DNA of 64,000 nt from Anaeropeptidivorans aminofermentans (GCF_940670685.1 NZ_OW711693.1:2604001-2668000), one strand, 5' to 3'. Positions 26,409 through 35,745 are shown, counted from the first letter of the stretch. Translations and numbers: made by a program. Notes: generated from the sequence alone by a model not told the origin.

Positions 26409-27149
26409 TTATATCTCCCATTTAGCTTCCATAAACTCAATAATTCTGTTTACGCATTTTTCTACTATTTTTTCGCCCTTTTCTCTTGTGCCCAAGGTTG
26501 CGTCTCCAACGGTTGCATTCGGTGTTTTTTCAGAAATAGGTACATAATGGTTTATATCTGTAAAATCTCCGGTTTCAGGCGGAGGGGTAATGCAAGTTGC
26601 CTTATCCATATCTACAAGATCCGGTCTTAAATAAAGCATAACAGAAGTTCCGCATTCGCTTGCATGACCGTGGGCCATTCTGCCTTTCATGTCAAATATA
26701 TCGTCACCATGAAGCGCTGTAAATCTCCACCAGTCAATCTGAGCAAATTTAATTCCTTTTTCAATCTGGTATTCCATGGCAACAGATGAAATCGGCGCTA
26801 CACTTGCGGCATGCCCTGTAATAAAAAGAAGGTTCTTAAAGCCGTAATTAACTAAATTATCAATAAGTTCCTTCATCCACATACGATAAAGGGCGGGAGA
26901 AACTGTGATGGTTCCGGGATAATCCAAAAGAGCGCCTGAATCCGCAATCTCTGTCATAGGGGCAATTAATGCGCCTGTTCTTTCGGCGATAAGCTGTGCT
27001 ACTCCCTCTGCCGCAAAACCGTCTGAGCCCATGGGCAGATGAGGGCCGTATATTTCACATGCGCCTGTAGGAATAATAACCGTGTTGGTTTCTTTCCTGC
27101 GCTTGTCAAATTCTACCCAGCTCATTTCTCGTATTTTGTATGTAGCCAT
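26409..27149 (-). CDS. Creatininase-family amidohydrolase, divergent metal site
   Basis: A 246-residue protein starting after AGGAGG. The fold is recognised from PTGACEIYGPHLPMGSD, LLFITGHAAS and AHGHASECGTSVMLYLRPD. In creatininase the first motif is E-x-H-G, with the His as a metal ligand; here it is E32-I-Y34-G. The third motif is usually H-A-G-x-x-E-T-S; here Gly167 stands in the Glu place while a Glu is at 165. H113 and D43 are kept. The family includes creatinine amidohydrolase, the mycofactocin protein MftE and a formamide hydrolase, so a cyclic-amide or small-amide substrate is plausible. It is first in the enzyme operon, with no other gene between it and the chemoreceptor. Confidence 0.85.
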   Translation of the reverse strand: MATYKIREMSWVEFDKRRKETNTVIIPTGACEIYGPHLPMGSDGFAAEGVAQLIAERTGALIAPMTEIADSGALLDYPGTITVSPALYRMWMKELIDNLVNYGFKNLLFITGHAASVAPISSVAMEYQIEKGIKFAQIDWWRFTALHGDDIFDMKGRMAHGHASECGTSVMLYLRPDLVDMDKATCITPPPETGDFTDINHYVPISEKTPNATVGDATLGTREKGEKIVEKCVNRIIEFMEAKWEI

Positions 27150-27206
27150 TTAATACCTCCTAAGTTTTATTTACTAAATAATCTTACATAAGCTTCGTAT
27201 GTCATA

Positions 27207-27235
27207 AAAATATCATAACCGAGATTTATAGTCAA
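27207..27235 (-). promoter_or_regulatory. Candidate promoter of the creatininase-nitrilase-RraA operon
   Basis: On the minus strand TTGACT (27235-27230) and TATTTT (27212-27207) are 17 bases apart and lie 58 bases before the creatininase start. The -10 matches only four of six consensus positions. Upstream, to 27660, the 570-base gap is very AT-rich with no gene. Confidence 0.4.
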
Positions 27236-27666
27236 TTATATTCACATATGTATGCAAATATGGAATACATGTATTACTTCATTGTATAAATCAACAAAAT
27301 TATTCTAAATAATTAATTTGATTAGTGAAAGTTGTTGCATTTATGAGTTGTAGTTTTTTAAAACCTGTTTTTTTGAATTTAATAAGAAGTAAGAAATATA
27401 CAATATTTTGTATAAATAAGAGATTATTGTTACTATTTTATCAATGATTGTTAATTTTAATCATTATATGTTAAATGGGCAAATATTGCAATAAATTCTT
27501 TCATACTCCTGCAAACATAATAATGCAATTTTTAACTTCCATAGAATTATTTCATGTAATTCATCAACACTTCAGATACTTTTCAAATAATCGGTCTTTG
27601 TAAATATAAATCAGAAATGAATAATTTCATCCTTTAAGCTTCTATATTCTGTATTTTTACATAAAA

Positions 27667-27692
27667 TAGCCGGCCTAATATTAGGCCGGCTA
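27667..27692. terminator. Perfect 26-bp palindrome terminator after the chemoreceptor gene
   Basis: TAGCCGGCCTAAT and its exact complement meet with no spacer; in RNA the arms GCCGGCCT/AGGCCGGC form a strong hairpin. It lies 28 bases past the stop of the chemoreceptor gene, with an A/T-rich flank. Confidence 0.75.
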
Positions 27693-27719
27693 TAATTAAT
27701 TATAAATGTCTCTATGTAC

Positions 27720-29936
27720 TTATTCTTCGCTTTCCTTAAGAACAAATTCCTTAAGAAGACCGTTAAGCATTTCTGACTGGCTGAAAAGCTCCTCAGAAGC
27801 GGCAGCGCTTTCTTCAGAGGTGGCGGAGTTGGCCTGAACAACAGCTGTCATCTGATTTATACCGTCATTCAGCTTGTTGATGCCTTCTTCCTGATCTTCA
27901 CTGGAAGCATATATATTGGAAATCAGCTTAGAAACATTATTTACATTGCTTACGATTGTACCGAGAGCATTTGATGTGGATTCAGCTATCTTAGTACCGT
28001 CGTTAATTTTATTAATTGTATCGTCAATGAGCATCTGGGTTTCCTTGGCGGCGTTCTGGCTTCTGCCGGCAAGGTTTCCTACTTCTTCCGCTACAACGGC
28101 AAAACCTCTGCCGTGCTGCCCTGCTCTTGCGGCTTCTACAGAGGCGTTAAGAGCAAGTATATTGGTCTGGAAGGCAATATCGTCTATAACCTTTATTATT
28201 TTTGCAATGTTATTTGACGATTCTTTAATCTGGTTCATAGCTGTGAGCATTCTGCTCATTTCCTGCTTACCTGCTTCTGCATTTTCCATAGAGGCTTCCG
28301 CAAGATTATTAGCGTCTTTAGCGCTGTCTGCGTTAACCTTTGCCATTTTATTGATTACTTCTATGGAAAGATTAATATCCTGTATGGTTGTAGCCTGTTC
28401 TGTAGCACCTTCAGCAAGTCTTGTGCTTGATTCTGAAATGTGCTTTGCTCCGGAATTTACTTCGCTTGCCGCAAGTAAAACATTTCTTACTACGCCGTTT
28501 AAGCTTTCATTTATCATGGTGATAGAATCTTTTATTTCAGCAAAGTCGCCCTTGAAATCCATATCAACGGAAACATTGAAATCACTTCTGGCCATAGTTG
28601 ATAAAACTCTTGATATTTCCGTAATATAGCTTGAAAGGGATTCTATAGTTAAATTAATGGCTTCTTTCATCATGTAGAAATCGCCCTTGTAATCGCCTTC
28701 AACGCTTACGCTGAGATCTCCTGTGCTTACGTTTTTAAATACGCCTATGGCTTCTCTTATAGGCTCTCCTACGGCATCTACAAATCTGTTAAGGTTCTCA
28801 ACCATTATAAGCCAGTCGCCTTCAAAACCTTCTGTCTTGGCATTGGCAGATAAATCTCCTTCCAATGCAGCAGCTGAAAGAGCGTTTATTTCAGAGTTAA
28901 TTTCAATAAGCTTTTCTCTAAAGTTATCTATTGTTCTGTTTGCTGTGGCAAGTTTTCCAGGGAACTGTTTCATCTCCGCATGGAAATTACCGCTTTCGAA
29001 TTCTCCCATGATTTTAATTGCCTCTGTAAGATATCCTACATAGGAATCTGCCATGGAGTTCACCTTTGTAACCATATCCTGATAAGAGCCTGCGTACTTT
29101 TCAACTTCCATAGCATAAAAATAATTACCTTCGGCATGCTCTCTTGTCATATCATTAAGATCATCTATAATCATTTTGAGGGTATTGGTTATTTTTATAA
29201 ACGCCTGATAAACAGAGCCTATTTCGTCGTTGCTTGTGTTCATGAAATTAACGTTGAGATTACCCTCTGCAATTTCGTTGGAAGCAGTAATCAGGTGGTT
29301 TATAGGTTTAATCTTTTTAAGTATTTTCAAAAGGGAAACTACCGTAACCAGAAACATAATGCCCATTGCGCCAAGGCAGGCATAAAGAATCAGCATGGCG
29401 TTCTGCCATTGAGTGTCAACGTCATTTTGCACTCTGCTTAAAAGCGTTGACTGAAAGGTATTCAAAGCATTTTCAAATTCAGTCTCAAGATTGCTGTAAT
29501 TATCACTGAATAAATTATTCCTTGCTTTTACGATTGCATGTTCATTTTTGTAAAGGTTCAAGGATTCAAGCTCAACTTCTACCATGGTATTTGAAATTTC
29601 CATGACTTTATTGATCTGAGCCTCTTCGTCTTTTGAAAGCCCTAATGTTTTAAGATTTGACAGTGTTACATCGCGAGTTTTTGTATTGTTAACTTCGCTT
29701 AAATAATTTTCGTAATACTTATTTTCTCCGTAAAGTACATATGCTCTTGCCTGGGTTGAAAGAAAGTTCTTTACTTCGGTAAGTTTCTGGCTCTGCTGAA
29801 CATATCTTACCTGCCCTGCCAAAACTGCCTTTGATTCATTAAGCTGGTTGATAAGAATGTATCCAAGGCTGATAATACCTGCGGAAAGAATAATAAATAA
29901 AGTAATTATACTTTTTACAAAACTTGAAATCTTCAT
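27720..29936 (-). CDS. Methyl-accepting chemotaxis protein
   Basis: A 738-residue receptor starting after GGAGGAG. A membrane segment at 10-30, an extracytoplasmic four-helix region to about 183, a second segment at 184-206 and a HAMP domain follow. Between HAMP and the signalling tip lie repeated HAMP-like units with the recurring EGDLSANAKTEGFEGDW, TGDLSVSVEGDYKGDF and RSDFNVSVDMDFKGDF pattern. The hairpin tip is IAFQTNILALNASVEAARAG, typical of the MA domain that engages CheA and CheW. It faces the same way as the creatininase operon but is separated by 570 bases upstream of it. Its ligand is unknown. No CheR tail pentapeptide is evident. Confidence 0.95.
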   Translation of the reverse strand: MKISSFVKSIITLFIILSAGIISLGYILINQLNESKAVLAGQVRYVQQSQKLTEVKNFLSTQARAYVLYGENKYYENYLSEVNNTKTRDVTLSNLKTLGLSKDEEAQINKVMEISNTMVEVELESLNLYKNEHAIVKARNNLFSDNYSNLETEFENALNTFQSTLLSRVQNDVDTQWQNAMLILYACLGAMGIMFLVTVVSLLKILKKIKPINHLITASNEIAEGNLNVNFMNTSNDEIGSVYQAFIKITNTLKMIIDDLNDMTREHAEGNYFYAMEVEKYAGSYQDMVTKVNSMADSYVGYLTEAIKIMGEFESGNFHAEMKQFPGKLATANRTIDNFREKLIEINSEINALSAAALEGDLSANAKTEGFEGDWLIMVENLNRFVDAVGEPIREAIGVFKNVSTGDLSVSVEGDYKGDFYMMKEAINLTIESLSSYITEISRVLSTMARSDFNVSVDMDFKGDFAEIKDSITMINESLNGVVRNVLLAASEVNSGAKHISESSTRLAEGATEQATTIQDINLSIEVINKMAKVNADSAKDANNLAEASMENAEAGKQEMSRMLTAMNQIKESSNNIAKIIKVIDDIAFQTNILALNASVEAARAGQHGRGFAVVAEEVGNLAGRSQNAAKETQMLIDDTINKINDGTKIAESTSNALGTIVSNVNNVSKLISNIYASSEDQEEGINKLNDGINQMTAVVQANSATSEESAAASEELFSQSEMLNGLLKEFVLKESEE

Positions 29937-30146
29937 ATACTCCTCCTCAACTATGTGATCTTATATTAAGTCATTTAATCACATTCTTTATCGACAAAAA
30001 TTGCTCAAAAAATTATCAATAATCACAAAACAAAAAATAATAGTTAACTTATACATAAACTTTCAGTTAACTTTCACGCCCTTTCTTTAACTTTCATATA
30101 ATTTACCCTGTATTGGTTGAATTTTCATATACTTTGTACTAAATTT

Positions 30147-30173
30147 AAAGGAGCGGAATAAATCCGCTCCTTT
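30147..30173 (-). terminator. Terminator after pheT
   Basis: AAAGGAGCGGA pairs perfectly with TCCGCTCCTTT around a five-base loop, 36 bases past the pheT stop. The flanks are A/T-rich; the T-run is short. Confidence 0.7.
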
Positions 30174-30208
30174 AAACAATATTAATAATTATATAATATA
30201 CTTTATTA

Positions 30209-32608
30209 TTATTTGTCTCTTAGCTGTATATTAATCTTCATTTCAAGATTTTTAAGAATCTTCTTCATCTGCTGAGAAACTTCTTCGTCTGTGAGGGTCT
30301 TTTCATCATCTCTAAATTCAAGAGAATAGGATACGGATTTAAACCCTTCTACAATCTGGTTGCCTTTATAAACGTCAAAGAGGCTTAATTTTTCAAGTAT
30401 TTTACCGCCTTTTTCCTTAATTGCTTTTTCTATCTCCCTTACAGAAACGCCGTCCTCTACAAGCATAGAGATATCTCTTGTAACAGAAGGGTATTTGGGA
30501 AGGCTCTTATATTCCTTTTTAGCACTTGAAAGCTTGATAAGGTATTCCATTTCTATTATGCATATATATGCCTTTTGAGAAATATTATAATTTTTACATA
30601 CTTCCGGGTGAATTTCTCCTATATATCCTATTTCATCTTCTCCTGAGAAAATTCTTGCTGTTCTATAGGGATGCATATAGGCAATATTTTCTTCCGGTAC
30701 ATATTCTCTTTCTTCATGAATATTTAAATATGCAAAAAGCTCTTCAATTACGGCTTTCATGTAGAAAAAATCCTTTTTAGCCTTCATATCGTAAAAGCCT
30801 ATGGATAAAATTTCTTTCTCTGAGGGAAGCTCCGTCATCGGCACAGATTTCGGCAGATATACCTTGCCAAGCTCAAATAAAAGGGCTTCTTCGTTTCTTT
30901 TGCTGAAATTATTAGAAAGAGAAGTAAGCAAGCCGTTTAATGTGGTGGTTCTCATGATACTGAAATCTTCCCCTAAGGGGTTTGAAATCTTTGCAGCAGT
31001 TCTTAAAGGAGAATCGGCCGGAATATTAAGCTTCTCAAAGGCTTTAGGGCTCTCGAAGGAATAGGTCATAATTTCTGAAAATCCAAGGGCCGCCATAGCT
31101 GAAGCCGTCTTATCCTCTACAATTTGCTTATGATTTCTCTTTCCTACGGTTTTTCTTCCCTTTTCGATGGTTGTATCTATTTTATTATAGCCGTATAATC
31201 TTGCAATTTCTTCGGCAATATCTGCTTCTCTTTCTAAATCAGGGCGGAAGGTAGGGATTACAGCTTTATTTCCTTCAACTTTGATATCAAGTCTTTGAAG
31301 CATTTCTGCCATAGCTTCTTTTGATATGTCCGTTCCTAAAAGCTTGTTGATGCCTTCAGGGGAAAATTCCACATAAGAAACTTCTCTCTTATTGGGATAG
31401 CAGTCTACAACGTCCTTTACAACCTCTCCGTAACCAAGCTCCTCAACAAGCTGAACGCATCTGTTAATGGATTCTATGGATTGGTTGGGGTCAAGGCCTT
31501 TTTCATATTTTGCAGAGGCGTCTGTTCTTAAGCCCAGCTTCTTTGCCGTCACACGGATATTAGTACCGTTAAAATTGGCAGACTCGAATAAGATGGCTCC
31601 GGATTCTCCCGTTACCTTGGAGTTCTGCCCTCCCATAACCCCTGCAATGGCAACAGCCTTATTGGGGTCTGAAATCACAAGCATGGAAGAATCGAGATTT
31701 CTTTCTATGCCGTCAAGGGTTGTTATTTTCTCGCCTTCATAAGCGTTTCTTACGATTATTTTGCCTTCATCTATGTTTTCTATATCGAAGGCATGCATGG
31801 GCTGACCCATTTCAAGCATAACGTAATTTGTAATATCCACAATATTATTAATAGGGCGTATGCCCGAAGCCGTAAGCTTATGGCGCATCCATTGAGGTGA
31901 GGGGCATATCTTCACGTTTTTAACGACTCTGGCAATATACCTTGGGCAAAGCTCAGGGTTTTTGATTTCAACGGAAACCATTTCGCTGATATTGCCTTCG
32001 CCCTCTTCCTTAAGGCTTATTTCAGGATATTTAAGTGCTTTATTATAAGTTGCGGCGGCTTCTCTTGCAAGGCCTAATACTGAAAAGCAATCGGGCCTGT
32101 TGGAGGTTATCTCAAACTCAACCACATCTTCTTTTATCTGAAGTATTTCGCAGGCATCTTTCCCAAGCTCTTGAGGCTCAGGGAAGATATAGATGCCGTT
32201 TTCAGGGGCTTCGGGATAATCATGGGTATCGTATCCAAGCTCTTCAATAGAGCAAAGCATTCCGCAGGATTCAACCCCTCTGAGCTTTGATTTTTTAATC
32301 ACTTTTCCGCCGGAAACCACAGCGCCGTCAAGGGCAACGGGAATATAATCCCCTTCTTTTATATTATTTGCTCCCGTCACAATCTGAATGGTGCTGTTTC
32401 CGATATCAATCTGAGTTATTACAAGCTTATCGGCATCGGGGTGCTTTTCTATCTTTAGTATTTTTCCAACAACGATATTTTTTATTTCAGCCCCAAGACT
32501 TTCAACAGTTTCAACCTTTGAGCCGCTCATGGTCATATCTTCAACAAAATCTTTCATTGAAGCATCTATATCTACATATTCTTTAAGCCAAGAAATAGGT
32601 ATATTCAT
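30209..32608 (-). CDS. pheT: Phenylalanine--tRNA ligase beta subunit
   Basis: A 799-residue protein, the normal length of bacterial PheT, starting after AGGAGG. It opens MNIPISWLKEYVDI, then has the EMAP-like tRNA-binding domain with GKILKIEKHPDADKLVIT at about 48-65, the B3/4 editing domain with ITSNRPDCFSVLGLAREA, the B5 region, and the C-terminal anticodon-binding ferredoxin-fold with KYPSVTRDISMLVE and SYSLEFRDDEKTLTDEEV. It forms the alpha2-beta2 enzyme with PheS, attaching phenylalanine to its tRNA. It lies 12 bases after pheS in the same operon and shares the T-box control. Confidence 0.97.
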   Translation of the reverse strand: MNIPISWLKEYVDIDASMKDFVEDMTMSGSKVETVESLGAEIKNIVVGKILKIEKHPDADKLVITQIDIGNSTIQIVTGANNIKEGDYIPVALDGAVVSGGKVIKKSKLRGVESCGMLCSIEELGYDTHDYPEAPENGIYIFPEPQELGKDACEILQIKEDVVEFEITSNRPDCFSVLGLAREAAATYNKALKYPEISLKEEGEGNISEMVSVEIKNPELCPRYIARVVKNVKICPSPQWMRHKLTASGIRPINNIVDITNYVMLEMGQPMHAFDIENIDEGKIIVRNAYEGEKITTLDGIERNLDSSMLVISDPNKAVAIAGVMGGQNSKVTGESGAILFESANFNGTNIRVTAKKLGLRTDASAKYEKGLDPNQSIESINRCVQLVEELGYGEVVKDVVDCYPNKREVSYVEFSPEGINKLLGTDISKEAMAEMLQRLDIKVEGNKAVIPTFRPDLEREADIAEEIARLYGYNKIDTTIEKGRKTVGKRNHKQIVEDKTASAMAALGFSEIMTYSFESPKAFEKLNIPADSPLRTAAKISNPLGEDFSIMRTTTLNGLLTSLSNNFSKRNEEALLFELGKVYLPKSVPMTELPSEKEILSIGFYDMKAKKDFFYMKAVIEELFAYLNIHEEREYVPEENIAYMHPYRTARIFSGEDEIGYIGEIHPEVCKNYNISQKAYICIIEMEYLIKLSSAKKEYKSLPKYPSVTRDISMLVEDGVSVREIEKAIKEKGGKILEKLSLFDVYKGNQIVEGFKSVSYSLEFRDDEKTLTDEEVSQQMKKILKNLEMKINIQLRDK

Positions 32609-32620
32609 GTAATTCTCCTC

Positions 32621-33643
32621 CTAAAACTGCTTTAAAAATCTAACATCGTTTTCATACATAAGCCTTAAATCAGGAATATTAAATCTTTGCATGGCAATTC
32701 TTTCAAGGCCCATACCAAAAGCAAAACCGCTGTATTTTTTAGGGTCTATGCCGCTCATTTCAAGAACTCTCGGATGAACCATACCGCAGCCCAGAAGCTC
32801 TATCCAGCCGGTTTGCTTACAGGTACGGCAGCCCTTTCCGCCGCATACAAAACAGGATACGTCCATTTCGGCGCTTGGCTCCGTAAACTGGAAATGGTGG
32901 GGTCTAAAGCGAACCTCTGTATTTTCTCCTAAAAGAGCCTTGGCAAATACATTCAATACGCCTTTTAAATCGCTCATAGTGATATTTTCATCAATCACAA
33001 GACCTTCAAGCTGATGGAAAACCGGAGAATGGGTAGCATCTACCTCATCGGAACGGAAAACCCTTCCCGGAGCTATGATTCTTATGGGAAGCTCGTGGGT
33101 TTCCATCGTCCTTACCTGAACAGAGGAGGTCTGGCTTCTTAAAACAAAACCGCCGTCAACGTAAAAGGTGTCCTGCTCATCTTTAGCAGGGTGATTTTCC
33201 GGGATATTCAGAGCCTCAAAATTATAATAATCAAGCTCTATATCCGGCCCTTCCGCTATTTCATAGCCCATGCCCATGAATATATCTTTTATTGCATCAA
33301 TGACAAGAGTAATAGGGTGCTTATGGCCTAAAGGCCTTATTTTTTCTCCGGGCATTGTAACATCAATTTTTTCAAGAAGGATTCTTTCGTTTAATGCGGC
33401 TTCTTTAAGCCTTTCAGTATGCACAGATACTGCATTTTCAAGATGCTCACGAAGCTCGTTTACAAGCTTGCCCATTTTCGGCCTTTCTTCTGCCGACAAA
33501 GCACCCATGGATTTTAAAAGCTCAGTAAGTTCACCCTTTTTTCCTAAATATTTAATTCTAAGTTCTTCTATGTCTTTTAGGCTCTTAGCGTCATTAAGAA
33601 GCTTCTCCGAGCCAAGCTTAATTTCTTCAAGACGTTTAATCAT
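32621..33643 (-). CDS. pheS: Phenylalanine--tRNA ligase alpha subunit
   Basis: ATG 33643 follows AAAGGAG; the longer frame upstream would run into the T-box leader and is not coding. The 340-residue product is the usual PheS length. It has an N-terminal coiled coil, then the class II catalytic core with motif 2 GRVFRSDEVDATHSPVFHQ and motif 3 GFAFGMGLERIAMQRF. Four cysteines in CFVCGGKGCRTCKQTGW mark the zinc-binding insert seen in many Firmicutes. Control is by the leader at 33665-34010. Confidence 0.97.
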   Translation of the reverse strand: MIKRLEEIKLGSEKLLNDAKSLKDIEELRIKYLGKKGELTELLKSMGALSAEERPKMGKLVNELREHLENAVSVHTERLKEAALNERILLEKIDVTMPGEKIRPLGHKHPITLVIDAIKDIFMGMGYEIAEGPDIELDYYNFEALNIPENHPAKDEQDTFYVDGGFVLRSQTSSVQVRTMETHELPIRIIAPGRVFRSDEVDATHSPVFHQLEGLVIDENITMSDLKGVLNVFAKALLGENTEVRFRPHHFQFTEPSAEMDVSCFVCGGKGCRTCKQTGWIELLGCGMVHPRVLEMSGIDPKKYSGFAFGMGLERIAMQRFNIPDLRLMYENDVRFLKQF

Positions 33644-33664
33644 ACTACAGCTCCTTTTCATAAT

Positions 33665-34010
33665 AATAAAAAAAGCCTCCGTCCCAAAAGGGACGAAGAC
33701 TATTCGCGGTACCACCCTAATTCCGGCAGAAGCCGGCACTTAGCAAACGTAACGTGTTTAGACGCAAAGGCTTACTGAATAGTTCAGCCTTTGTGCTCCA
33801 GCGGGAAAGTTCAGTATACTTTTCCAAAAGACGCTTGCAGCCGGTGACGTCTTCTCTCTTATGGAAAAATGGATATACCTAAAGGGCAATGCCCCCTCGC
33901 CATCTTAGCATTTATCCAGCAAGCTTTAAAAACGGTATTTTTAAGCCTGCATGCTCCATAGTTAAGGACTTTATTCTCAAATCCTCAAACTACAGCAATT
34001 TTAATTTGTA
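33665..34010 (-). promoter_or_regulatory. T-box leader (tRNA-Phe sensing) of pheST
   Basis: On the minus strand the universal T-box sequence AGGGTGGTACCGCG lies at 33718-33705, directly before a terminator stem GTCTTCGTCCC/GGGACGGAGGC with a T-run (33700-33668). Upstream are a Stem I with AGAGAGAAG, a distal loop region GGCTGCAAG, and a specifier stretch GAACTTTCCCGC that holds a TTC (phenylalanine) codon. Uncharged tRNA-Phe would stabilise the antiterminator, letting RNA polymerase into pheST. The exact specifier register is inferred. Confidence 0.93.
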
Positions 34011-34236
34011 GTATACCAGTTTTATCGAATATGTCAAGGGTATTGAGGTAAAAAGTCACGGCAAACACATGAAAAATATATTAATTTTTAACTTTTAGCG
34101 CCGCAGATTTTATTCATTTTGTCCGAATTTATTTCAGATAAAATGCAAAGGCATTCAAAGTTTTAAAGGAACTTTGGGGACTTTCCCACAGGAACCTCAT
34201 CAAAAAATTATTTTTATAAAAATTTTGGCCCCTGTT

Positions 34237-34375
34237 AATAGTAAATTTATTATAAAGAAGTGGCAAAAGCCTATTCCCTGCAAGCCCAAAAACACGGATT
34301 TCCTTCGGAAACGGTACATTTTTAAGCCTTCGTGAATATATGGTTTTGCTACTATTTAACTTTAAATTTACTATA
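34237..34375. repeat. Complete TATAGTAAATTT palindromic element
   Basis: AATAGTAAATTT and AAATTTACTATA bound a 139-base unit that is the inverted form of the 16721 copy: CACGGATTTCCTTCGGAAA appears in the centre and GGTTTTGCTACT near the right end. It ends four bases before the stop codon of the second TauE-type gene. Confidence 0.8.
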
Positions 34376-34378
34376 AAT

Positions 34379-34918
34379 TTAAGCAAGGGCCTTTTCAAGC
34401 TCTCCTATTTCACTATAGGGATAAAGTCTTAAAAGCTCCTTATACTGCTCGTTGGTAAGCCCTTGGGTATTTACATAAATATTAATTTTACCCTTTGTAT
34501 CGGCTTCCTCAAATTTCTTTTTAATTTCATTAAATTCTTTATCTTCCATTGTTTTTTTATCCTCCTTCTCATGTTTTTTAAATATTTCATAAAGGCCCAT
34601 GGCCAGCAGAAAAAAGCCGAAAGCTTTCCTTAAAAGCTCCCCTTCCATTTTAACTGCTATAAAGGCCCCTGCAAAAGCACCAATAAGCCCCCATATCACT
34701 AATTTCGGCACAAGCTTTTTCTCAATATTGCCATTTTTCCAATGGGAGATAATCGCTATTATAGCCGTAGGTATAAAATATATGAGATTAATATTCTGGG
34801 CTTCATGCTGCTCCATGCTATAAAAAATTGCAAGGGCAGGGATTAATATGGTTCCGCCGCCTATGCCCATTCCGCTTATAATTCCAGATGCAAGCCCTAT
34901 GGCTATATACATAATCAT
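34379..34918 (-). CDS. TauE/SafE-type half transporter, second subunit with cytoplasmic tail
   Basis: A 179-residue protein with four hydrophobic segments in residues 1-115 and the half-domain motif GMGIGGGTILIPA. From about 118 a charged helical tail (KKHEKEDKKTMEDKEF) and a small folded end follow. Classic TauE/SafE sulfite/organosulfur exporters are a single chain of about 250 residues with two such halves. Here the halves are separate genes overlapping by four bases (ATGA), so they are translationally coupled and likely form a heterodimer. The substrate, by family analogy, is an organic or inorganic anion. Confidence 0.85.
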   Translation of the reverse strand: MIMYIAIGLASGIISGMGIGGGTILIPALAIFYSMEQHEAQNINLIYFIPTAIIAIISHWKNGNIEKKLVPKLVIWGLIGAFAGAFIAVKMEGELLRKAFGFFLLAMGLYEIFKKHEKEDKKTMEDKEFNEIKKKFEEADTKGKINIYVNTQGLTNEQYKELLRLYPYSEIGELEKALA

Positions 34919-35265
34919 AAAATCATCCTTATGGCTGCTGCTATCATAAAGGCACCAAATATTTTGTGCAGGGCTTTTCCTGAAAGCTTATTTAAAAACT
35001 TAGCCCCTATATAGCCTCCCACAATGCCTCCTGCGGAAATATAAAGAACAGCCTTGTAATCAATTTCGGTTTTTCCCATGTAAACAAACAGGCTTAATAC
35101 AGTCAAGGGAAGTATGACGGCAATGGCCGTAGCATGGGCTTTGTGGGCGTCTACGCCGAGAAACCTTTCCATGCCCGGAACCACAATAGTACCGCCGCCG
35201 GAGCCAAAAAGCCCATTGGCAAGGCCTGCTATAATTCCTAAAGCCGCCGTTTTAATTTTATCCAC
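34915..35265 (-). CDS. TauE/SafE-type half transporter, first subunit
   Basis: A 116-residue membrane protein with four hydrophobic segments and GLFGSGGGTIVVPGMER, the first-half motif of TauE/SafE proteins. It ends at the start of the second half gene, with ATGA overlap. The sum of the two membrane parts equals one classic transporter. It starts after GGAG (in AAGGAG, 35275 region). It is the first gene of this two-gene unit. Confidence 0.85.
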   Translation of the reverse strand: MDKIKTAALGIIAGLANGLFGSGGGTIVVPGMERFLGVDAHKAHATAIAVILPLTVLSLFVYMGKTEIDYKAVLYISAGGIVGGYIGAKFLNKLSGKALHKIFGAFMIAAAIRMIL

Positions 35266-35507
35266 AAAAAAACTCCTTCCGCGGTTATTGTTTACACTCC
35301 GTTAAGTTTAAAACTATCCAAGTCTTGAAGTTTTGAGCTTAACATTCCACTATATAGCCGGCAAGCTTTTATCTGATTGCTTATATCAAGCTGCTTTTAA
35401 GTTTGCTGACTATATACAATTTAACAAGCTTTTTTGAAATTTGTTAAATATATTATAGTATCCCACGAAAGAAGTTTTTTATTTAGATATTCTTGATTAA
35501 ATATGAA

Positions 35508-35596
35508 ATCGTATCATTGTCAATTTGCTTTTCTCTTATTTTATGTTCTCTATAGCTAAAAACTTACAGGGTCATAAAAGCAGATGAATTATTATA
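35508..35596. repeat. Dispersed inverted repeat, AAATTGCTTTTATT-end family
   Basis: GAAATCGTATCATTGTCAAT and TTTGCTTTTCTCTTATTTTA at the left are shared with 13041-13080, and GTCATAAAAGCA at the right is a degenerate match. It adjoins the next palindromic element. Confidence 0.45.
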
Positions 35597-35730
35597 TATA
35601 GTAAATTTCCTATAAAAAAGTAACAAAACCTATTCATAAAAAGCTCAAAAACACGGATTTCCTTTGGAAATACATTTTGAGCCTGCATGAATATACGGTT
35701 TTGTTACTTTAAAACTTTAAATTTATTATA
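35597..35730. repeat. Complete TATAGTAAATTT palindromic element
   Basis: TATAGTAAATTT and AAATTTATTATA bound a 134-base unit related to the 34237 copy (CACGGATTTCCTTTGGAAA centre). With the repeat at 35508 it fills most of the 480-base gap between the TauE-type genes and nth. Confidence 0.8.
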
Positions 35731-35745
35731 ATTAATTAAAATAGC

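Noticed and set aside
27916-28629. 237-residue open frame on the plus strand
   Set aside because: It lies antisense to the chemoreceptor gene, has no ribosome site and its Ser/Ala/Leu-rich sequence is a by-product of the coding strand.
33644-33739. Longer N-terminus of PheS
   Set aside because: It would translate the T-box terminator and antiterminator. ATG 33643 with AAAGGAG gives the normal PheS length.
33270-33743. 157-residue plus-strand open frame
   Set aside because: Antisense to pheS and the T-box leader; the composition is that of an antisense frame.
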